Positions 58,784 to 64,000 of a stretch of 64,000 bases of DNA are shown here, piece by piece. The notes below the pieces were generated by a model. That model saw only the letters and a list, made by a program, of their open reading frames with translations. It was not told the origin of the DNA and did no database searches. Within the stretch, counting starts at the first letter, position 1; each line of letters starts with the position of its first letter. The position numbers and the translations under genes were made by a program. The DNA is taken from positions 682,001 through 746,000 of the forward strand of contig NZ_NISY01000002.1 in assembly GCF_007595705.1 (NCBI RefSeq), in the 5' to 3' direction. This stretch comes from Streptomyces sp. SAJ15 (lineage in GTDB: Bacteria > Actinomycetota > Actinomycetes > Streptomycetales > Streptomycetaceae).

Positions 58784-59575
58784 TCAGTCCTTCTGAACGG
58801 TCGCCTTCTCGATGGTGACGGCCTTCTTCGGGGCGCCGTCCGTGACACCGCCCTCGACGCCCCCCGCGGCGATCTTCTCCAGGACCTTCAGCCCCTCGGC
58901 GTCCAGCGTGCCGAAGGGGGTGTAGTTGGGCGGGAGTTTGCTGTCCTTGTAGACGAGGAAGAACTGGCTGCTGCCGGAGTTCCGGGTCGCCTCGTCCACC
59001 CCGTTGTAGCGGTTGGCCATGGCCACCGTGCCCCGCGGGTAGACGCCGCCCTTCAGGCGCGGGTCCTTGAGGTTCTCGTCGGGGATGGTGTAGCCCGGCC
59101 CGCCCCGGCCGGTGCCGTCCGGGTCGCCGCACTGGAGCACGAAGATGCCCTCGACGGCGAGCCGGTGGCACGGCGAGCCGTCGAAGAAGTGCTTGTCCGC
59201 GAGGGACTTGAAGGAGTTCACGGTGCGCGGGGTCTTGGCGGCGTCCATGGCGATCCGGATGTCGCCGTGGTTGGTCTTCAGCGCCATCCCGTACTTCGCC
59301 TTCTTGTCGATCGTCATCGACGGCTCGGGCTTGGGGTCGGGGGTGGGCGGCGGGGTGGGGGTGTCGACGGCGTTCGGCGTCGCCCCCTTGTCGTCGTCGC
59401 CGGAGAACGCCCCCGCGGCGGCGACCACGACGCCCGCCGTGAGCACCACGGCGAGGGAGGAGGCGATCACCGTGTTGCGGCGCTTGGTCTTTCGCCGCGC
59501 CACCTCACGACGCTGCTGCTGCCGCTCGTACTTCGCGCGGGCGAGCTGCCGCCGCCGCTGCTCCTGACTGGCCAC
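58784..59575 (-). CDS. Cyclophilin-type peptidyl-prolyl isomerase, membrane-anchored or secreted
   Basis: Speeds cis-trans proline isomerisation during folding outside the cytoplasm. The 263-residue protein has a highly basic N-terminus (RRKTKRRN), one hydrophobic segment (about 35-56), a Pro/Thr-rich linker and a cyclophilin domain (about 90-263): VNSFKSLADKHFFDGSPCHR, FVLQCGDPDGTGRGGPGYTI and SGSSQFFLVYKDSKLPPNYT. GTG 59575 has GGAGGAG upstream. It is divergent from the MBL-hisS operon. Confidence 0.87.
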   Translation of the reverse strand: MASQEQRRRQLARAKYERQQQRREVARRKTKRRNTVIASSLAVVLTAGVVVAAAGAFSGDDDKGATPNAVDTPTPPPTPDPKPEPSMTIDKKAKYGMALKTNHGDIRIAMDAAKTPRTVNSFKSLADKHFFDGSPCHRLAVEGIFVLQCGDPDGTGRGGPGYTIPDENLKDPRLKGGVYPRGTVAMANRYNGVDEATRNSGSSQFFLVYKDSKLPPNYTPFGTLDAEGLKVLEKIAAGGVEGGVTDGAPKKAVTIEKATVQKD

Positions 59576-59654
59576 CGGGTTGTCTCCTCCGCGTCTGCGT
59601 CGTGGGGCGCCTGGCCGTACCGTATACGGGTTCGCCGCGGCGCGACCGCCGCCG

Positions 59655-59752
59655 GTAGGCTCTGGAACTGCCGTACAACTTTCTTCCGGACCATTCCGGA
59701 CGATCGTTCCGGGCGACCGGGTGATCGATCCGGACGACAGTTAAGGACGAAC
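59655..59752 (+). promoter_or_regulatory. Promoter and repeat-bearing leader of the MBL-hisS operon
   Basis: TAGGCT (59655-59660) is a likely -10. Downstream, in the predicted leader, TTCCGGAC or a one-base variant occurs at 59683, 59693, 59707 and 59728. AAGGACG (59743-) is the ribosome site for GTG 59753. Confidence 0.45.
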
Positions 59753-60469
59753 GTGCTCATTGCCGGGTTCCCCGCCGGGGCCTGGGGGACCAACTGCTAC
59801 CTGGTCGCCCCCGCCGCCGGCGAGGAGTGCGTGATCATCGACCCGGGCCACCAGGCGGCCCAGGGAGTCGAGGAGGCGATCGCCAGGCATCGGCTCAAGC
59901 CCGTCGCCGTCGTCCTCACCCACGGCCACATCGACCACGTCGCGTCCGTGGTGCCCGTGTGCGGCGCCCACGACGTGCCGGCCTACATCCACCCCGCGGA
60001 CCGCTACATGATGAGCGACCCGGAGAAGGCCCTGGGCCGCTCCATCGGGATGCCGCTGATGGGCGAGCTCACCGTGGGGGAGCCGGACGATGTGCACGAG
60101 CTGACGGACGGCACCCGACTGAAGCTGGCCGGCATGGAGCTGACCGTCGCGCACGCGCCGGGCCATACCAAGGGGTCGGTGACCTTCCAGATGCCCGAAC
60201 AGGCGGACATCCCATCCGTCTTCTTCTCGGGCGATCTGCTCTTCGCCGGCTCCATCGGACGCACCGACCTGCCCGGCGGTGACCATGGCGAGATGCTCGA
60301 ATCCCTGGCGCGCGTGTGCCTGCCGCTCGAGGACTCGACCGTGGTGCTGTCCGGCCACGGCCCCCAGACCACCATCGGCCGCGAGCGTGCCACCAACCCG
60401 TACCTCCGGGAGGTGGCCGCCGGCCTCGGCGGCGGCGCACCCGCGCCCGCCCCGCGACGAGGAATGTGA
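59753..60469 (+). CDS. MBL-fold metallo-hydrolase (glyoxalase II-like)
   Basis: Zinc-dependent hydrolase of 238 residues. The metal-binding motif [11 protein letters not shown] (H-x-H-x-D-H) near residue 60, [11 protein letters not shown] and [20 protein letters not shown] are typical of glyoxalase II-type thioester hydrolases. No signal peptide is seen. Start GTG 59753. It lies 11 bases upstream of hisS and is probably co-transcribed, a frequent pairing in Streptomyces. The substrate is unproven. Confidence 0.87.
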   Translation: MLIAGFPAGAWGTNCYLVAPAAGEECVIIDPGHQAAQGVEEAIARHRLKPVAVVLTHGHIDHVASVVPVCGAHDVPAYIHPADRYMMSDPEKALGRSIGMPLMGELTVGEPDDVHELTDGTRLKLAGMELTVAHAPGHTKGSVTFQMPEQADIPSVFFSGDLLFAGSIGRTDLPGGDHGEMLESLARVCLPLEDSTVVLSGHGPQTTIGRERATNPYLREVAAGLGGGAPAPAPRRGM

Positions 60470-60480
60470 CGATTCACCCC

Positions 60481-61743
60481 GTGAGCACCTTCTCCGCCCC
60501 CCGTGGCACGTACGACCTGATCCCGCCGGACTCCGCGACCTTCCTCGCCGTGCGCGAGGCGATCTCCGCACCGCTCAAGCGCGCCGGATACGGCTACATC
60601 GAGACCCCCGGCTTCGAGCACGTCGAGCTCTTCTCCCGCGGCGTCGGCGAGTCCACCGACATCGTGACCAAGGAGATGTACACCCTCACTCAGCGCGGCA
60701 AGGAGCAGCTTGCGCTGCGCCCCGAGGGCACCGCCTCCGTGCTGCGCGCCGCGCTGGAGGCCAACCTGCACAAGACCGGGAACCTGCCGGTCAAGCTCTG
60801 GTACTCGGGCTCCTACTACCGCTACGAGCGCCCGCAGGCCGGCCGTTACCGCCACTTCTCGCAGGTCGGCGCCGAGGCGATCGGTGCCGAGGACCCGGCG
60901 CTCGACGCCGAGCTGATCATCCTGGCCGTCGACGCCTACCGCTCGCTGGGCCTGCGGAACTTCCGGCTGCTGCTGAACTCCCTGGGCGACAAGGAGTGCC
61001 GCCCGGCCTACCGGTCCGCCCTCCAGGACTTCCTGCGCGGCCTGGAGCTGGACGAGGACACCCGGCGCCGGGTCGAGATCAACCCGCTGCGGGTGCTGGA
61101 CGACAAGCGGGAGGCGGTGCAGAAGCAGCTCGTCGGCGCGCCGATGCTCCGCGATCACCTCTGCGAGGCGTGCAAGGAGTACCACGAGCGGGTGCGCGAG
61201 CTGCTGCGCGCGGCCGGCGTGGAGTTCCAGGACGACCCCAAGCTGGTGCGCGGCCTGGACTACTACACCCGGACCACCTTCGAGTTCGTCCACGACGGCC
61301 TCGGCTCCCAGTCCGCCGTCGGCGGCGGCGGCCGCTACGACGGGCTGTCCGAGATGATCGGCGGCCCCGAGCTGCCGTCGGTCGGCTGGGCGCTCGGCGT
61401 CGACCGCACCGTCCTCGCGCTCAAGGCCGAGGGCGTCGAGCTGGACCTGCCCGCCGCCACCAGCGTGTTCGCGGTGCCGCTGGGCGAGGAGGCGCGTCGC
61501 GTCCTCTTCGGCGTCGTCACCGAGCTGCGCCGGGCCGGCGTCGCCACCGACTTCGCCTTCGGCGGCCGCGGGCTCAAGGGCGCCATGAAGTCGGCCAACC
61601 GCTCCGGCGCCCGCTTCGCCCTGGTCGCCGGCGAGCGCGACCTGGCCGAGGGCGTCGCGCAGCTCAAGGACATGGAGTCCGGCGAGCAGTCCGCGGTCCC
61701 GCTCGACGGGGTGCTCGACGCGGTCCGCTCGCGCCTCGGCTGA
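60481..61743 (+). CDS. hisS: Histidyl-tRNA synthetase
   Basis: Charges tRNA-His. The 420-residue class II enzyme shows [20 protein letters not shown] at the N-terminus, [15 protein letters not shown], motif 2 [20 protein letters not shown], the His-specific [14 protein letters not shown] and motif 3 [15 protein letters not shown], then the anticodon-binding domain from about 325. GTG 60481 matches the usual N-terminus. A GTG at 60466 would add five residues and overlap the upstream stop, and it is a real alternative. Confidence 0.95.
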   Translation: MSTFSAPRGTYDLIPPDSATFLAVREAISAPLKRAGYGYIETPGFEHVELFSRGVGESTDIVTKEMYTLTQRGKEQLALRPEGTASVLRAALEANLHKTGNLPVKLWYSGSYYRYERPQAGRYRHFSQVGAEAIGAEDPALDAELIILAVDAYRSLGLRNFRLLLNSLGDKECRPAYRSALQDFLRGLELDEDTRRRVEINPLRVLDDKREAVQKQLVGAPMLRDHLCEACKEYHERVRELLRAAGVEFQDDPKLVRGLDYYTRTTFEFVHDGLGSQSAVGGGGRYDGLSEMIGGPELPSVGWALGVDRTVLALKAEGVELDLPAATSVFAVPLGEEARRVLFGVVTELRRAGVATDFAFGGRGLKGAMKSANRSGARFALVAGERDLAEGVAQLKDMESGEQSAVPLDGVLDAVRSRLG

Positions 61744-62144
61744 CGCCCGGAGCGGCGGCGTACGGCTCCGCGTGGCCGTACGCCGCCGGTTTCCGGCGGG
61801 ACGGCGGCGGTGCCGTACGCCGGGTTCCGGCGGAAGCGGCCGCGCGGTCGTCGCCGGTTTCCGGCCGAGGGTGGCGGCGCGGTCGTCGCCGCACCGCCGT
61901 CAACAACGAGCCCCCGACCTCATCCCGCCAGGCGATTCCCGCCCACGGATTCCGGTCCGGGCCGGCACGCCAGTCACGCCCTTACGCCCGTCCAACGACG
62001 GGCACGTCAGGATGGCCGAGGCTGTCGCATGGGGAACCGCGACGGACGGGGGTGCGGCACAATGACGGTGGCCGCCGACGCGGCAGTGGTGCTCTAAGGC
62101 GGCAATGCGGCCGCGTGGCCTCGGGAGACTCGGAAACGGCGGAT
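61744..62144. other. 401-base gap after hisS: terminator and short GC-rich repeats
   Basis: Past the hisS terminator this gap has repeated words (GCCGTACGCC twice, GCGCGGTCGTCGCCG twice, and CCGGTTTCCGGC/CCGGGTTCCGGC variants between 61785 and 61900). A weak -10-like CACAAT (62058-62063) may serve the VKOR gene. I see no gene with coding support here. Confidence 0.5.
61754..61787 (+). terminator. Terminator after hisS
   Basis: GGCGGCGTACGGC (61754-61766) pairs with GCCGTACGCCGCC (61775-61787) around an 8-base loop, ten bases after the stop codon. Confidence 0.7.
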
Positions 62145-62801
62145 ATGGCGACGACAGTGGTTGAGGACGTGGACACGGAGCGGACACGGGGCGACGCGCG
62201 GAGCGCGGTCGGCGGCAGCCGCGCCCTCGGACTGCTCTTGGTGATCACCGGTGCGCTGGGCCTGCTCGCCGCCTGGATCATCACGATCGACAAGAACCAC
62301 ATCCTCGAGGCCAAGGTCGAGGGCAAGACCTACACCCCGGGCTGCAGCCTCAACCCCATCGTCTCCTGCGGCAACATCATGGAGAGCGATCAGGCCGAGG
62401 CCTTCGGCTTCCCCAACCCGATGATGGGCCTGGTGGCGTACGGGATCGTCATCTGCGTCGGCATGTCGCTGCTGGCCGGGGCGCGCTTCCCGCGCTGGTA
62501 CTGGCTGACCTTCAACGCCGGCACGCTCTTCGGCGTGGCCTTCTGCACCTGGCTCCAGTACCAGTCGCTGTACGTCATCGGCTCGCTCTGCCTGTGGTGC
62601 TGCCTGGCCTGGGTCGCCACCATCGTGATGTTCTGCTACGTGACCGGGCACAACCTCAAGCACGGCTTCCTGCCGGCCCCCGAGGGGCTCAAGCGTGGCC
62701 TGATGGAGTTCCACTGGGTGGTGCCGGTGCTCTGGGTCGCCGTCATCGGGATGCTCATCCTGACCCGCTGGTGGGACTTCTGGACCGGCGGCACCGCCTG
62801 A
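62145..62801 (+). CDS. Vitamin K epoxide reductase (VKOR) family protein
   Basis: Membrane protein of 218 residues that in actinobacteria reoxidises a DsbA-like partner using quinone. Five hydrophobic segments are visible. The quinone-side active site is CLWCCLAW (CxxC, about 145-148), and the extracytoplasmic loop pair is [14 protein letters not shown] (two cysteines about residues 66 and 74) with the usual Ser/Asn context. ATG 62145 has GGCGG upstream. It would supply disulfide-forming power for exported proteins. Confidence 0.88.
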   Translation: MATTVVEDVDTERTRGDARSAVGGSRALGLLLVITGALGLLAAWIITIDKNHILEAKVEGKTYTPGCSLNPIVSCGNIMESDQAEAFGFPNPMMGLVAYGIVICVGMSLLAGARFPRWYWLTFNAGTLFGVAFCTWLQYQSLYVIGSLCLWCCLAWVATIVMFCYVTGHNLKHGFLPAPEGLKRGLMEFHWVVPVLWVAVIGMLILTRWWDFWTGGTA

Positions 62802-62897
62802 CCCGGTCCCGTCCCGGCCTCGCCCCGCGCCGCCCGATCAGCCGCCACCGGCCTGATCCGGGCGGCGTTGTCAGTGTCGTCGCATAGGCTTCCGAAC

Positions 62898-64000
62898 GTG
62901 GAGCCAGACCTGTTCACCGCCGCCGCAGAGGAACGCCAGGAGAAGGACCCGGCCAGTAGTCCGTTGGCGGTCCGGATGCGCCCGCGCACCCTCGACGAGG
63001 TGGTGGGCCAGGGCCATCTGCTGCGCCCCGGCTCGCCGCTGCGCCGGCTGGTGGGAGAGGGCAGCGGCGGCCCGGCCGGGCCGTCCTCGGTGATCCTCTG
63101 GGGGCCGCCCGGCATCGGCAAGACCACGCTGGCCTATGTGGTCAGCCAGGCCACCCAGAAGCGCTTCGTCGAGCTCTCCGCGATCACCGCCGGGGTCAAG
63201 GAGGTGCGGGCCGTCATCGACGGTGCCCGCCGCTCCACGGGCGCCTACGGCCGGGAGACGGTGCTCTTCCTGGACGAGATCCACCGTTTCAGCAAGGCCC
63301 AGCAGGACTCGCTGCTGCCCGCCGTGGAGAACCGCTGGGTCACGCTCATCGCGGCCACCACGGAGAACCCGTACTTCTCGGTCATCTCCCCGCTGCTGTC
63401 CCGCTCGCTGCTGCTCACCCTGGAGCCGCTGACCGACGAGGACCTGCGCGGGCTGCTGCGGCGCGCGCTCACCGAGGAGCGCGGGCTCGGCGGAGCGGTC
63501 ACCCTCCCCGAGGACGCGGAGGCGCACCTGCTGCGGATCGCCGGCGGCGACGCCCGGCGGGCGCTGACCGCCCTGGAGGCCGGCGCGGGCTCGGCGATGG
63601 CCAAGGGCGAGTCCGAGATCACCCTGTCCACGCTGGAGGAGTCGGTCGACCGCGCCGCGGTGAAGTACGACCGCGACGGCGACCAGCACTACGACGTGGC
63701 CAGCGCCCTCATCAAGTCCATCCGCGGCTCCGACGTGGACGCGGCACTGCACTACCTGGCCCGCATGATCGAGGCGGGGGAGGACCCGCGGTTCATCGCG
63801 CGGCGGCTGATGATCTCCGCCAGCGAGGACATCGGGCTCGCCGACCCCACCGCCCTGCCCACGGCGGTGGCCGCCGCCCAGGCGGTCGCGATGATCGGCT
63901 TCCCGGAGGCGGCGCTCACCCTCAGCCACGCCACCATCGCGCTGGCGCTGGCACCCAAGTCCAACTCCGCCACCACCGCCATCGGCGCGGCGCTCCAGGA
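62898..64000 (+). CDS. rarA: Replication-associated recombination ATPase RarA (MgsA), 3' end missing
   Basis: AAA+ ATPase acting at stalled replication forks. 367 codons are visible and the gene runs off the right edge. [20 protein letters not shown] opens the domain, Walker A is [16 protein letters not shown], Walker B is [16 protein letters not shown], sensor 1 is [19 protein letters not shown], and the RarA-specific [20 protein letters not shown] follows. GTG 62898 lies seven bases after TAGGCT (62885-62890), so the message is probably leaderless. Confidence 0.93.
   Translation, partial: MEPDLFTAAAEERQEKDPASSPLAVRMRPRTLDEVVGQGHLLRPGSPLRRLVGEGSGGPAGPSSVILWGPPGIGKTTLAYVVSQATQKRFVELSAITAGVKEVRAVIDGARRSTGAYGRETVLFLDEIHRFSKAQQDSLLPAVENRWVTLIAATTENPYFSVISPLLSRSLLLTLEPLTDEDLRGLLRRALTEERGLGGAVTLPEDAEAHLLRIAGGDARRALTALEAGAGSAMAKGESEITLSTLEESVDRAAVKYDRDGDQHYDVASALIKSIRGSDVDAALHYLARMIEAGEDPRFIARRLMISASEDIGLADPTALPTAVAAAQAVAMIGFPEAALTLSHATIALALAPKSNSATTAIGAALQ

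Overview
The window is a 64 kb piece of a very GC-rich actinobacterial chromosome, almost certainly Streptomyces or a close relative. The clearest markers are a full-length SsgB sporulation protein (28126-28539), frequent GTG and TTG starts, several predicted leaderless genes, and phosphatidylinositol-mannoside genes beside pdxS/pdxT. From memory, the gene order (ssgB, thrS, PIM genes, pdxS/T, yebC, ruvCAB, yajC-secDF-apt-relA, hisS) matches a core arm-proximal region of Streptomyces coelicolor. That synteny was not checked here. I see no transposase, integrase, prophage, CRISPR array or secondary-metabolite cluster, so this is core rather than accessory DNA.

Left third (1-21.9 kb). The region opens with a partial acyltransferase, a glycerophosphodiesterase, a small sigma-like regulator and an acetyltransferase. 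A methionine-type ABC importer operon (metN-metI-metQ) follows, behind a 719 bp regulatory region that encodes a 28-residue Cys/Met-rich leader peptide, a hairpin and two inverted AAGGTGAT motifs. A frameshifted remnant of a second MetQ-like lipoprotein lies just downstream. Then come three corrinoid/siroheme genes: a CbiE-CbiT fusion, a 1,499-residue BluB-CobT fusion with a roughly 920-residue Ala/Pro-rich N-terminus, and a CysG-type enzyme. A SpoU methyltransferase, a Ser/Thr kinase and several small proteins complete this part.

Middle (21.9-36.5 kb). A minus-strand tRNA operon (Gly-GCC, Cys-GCA, three Val-GAC) has a readable promoter and terminator. It faces pabB-pabC (p-aminobenzoate for folate). 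Further on are a DsbA-like protein, a CGNR zinc-finger protein, ssgB, a PGPGW-type membrane protein, two identical tRNA-Val(CAC) genes flanking an SRPBCC protein, a DEDDh exonuclease, a coupled DUF4365/unknown gene pair, thrS, a potassium-channel-like protein and a HIT hydrolase.

Right part (36.5-64 kb). This holds a membrane protein, an EF-G-like GTPase, the PIM lipid operon (PI-phosphate synthase, acyltransferase, PimA), pyridoxal-phosphate synthase (pdxS, pdxT), yebC, the Holliday-junction genes ruvCAB, the Sec accessory genes yajC-secD-secF followed by apt and relA, a DUF349 protein, a secreted or membrane cyclophilin, an MBL hydrolase with hisS, a VKOR protein and a partial rarA. Many units end in long perfect GC-rich hairpins without a T tract, as is usual for Streptomyces terminators.

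The features most worth a second look are the metNIQ leader peptide, the giant low-complexity BluB-CobT with a 6-codon upstream ORF, the DUF4365 pair, and several non-coding tandem repeats (23 bp, 17 bp and 60 bp periods).
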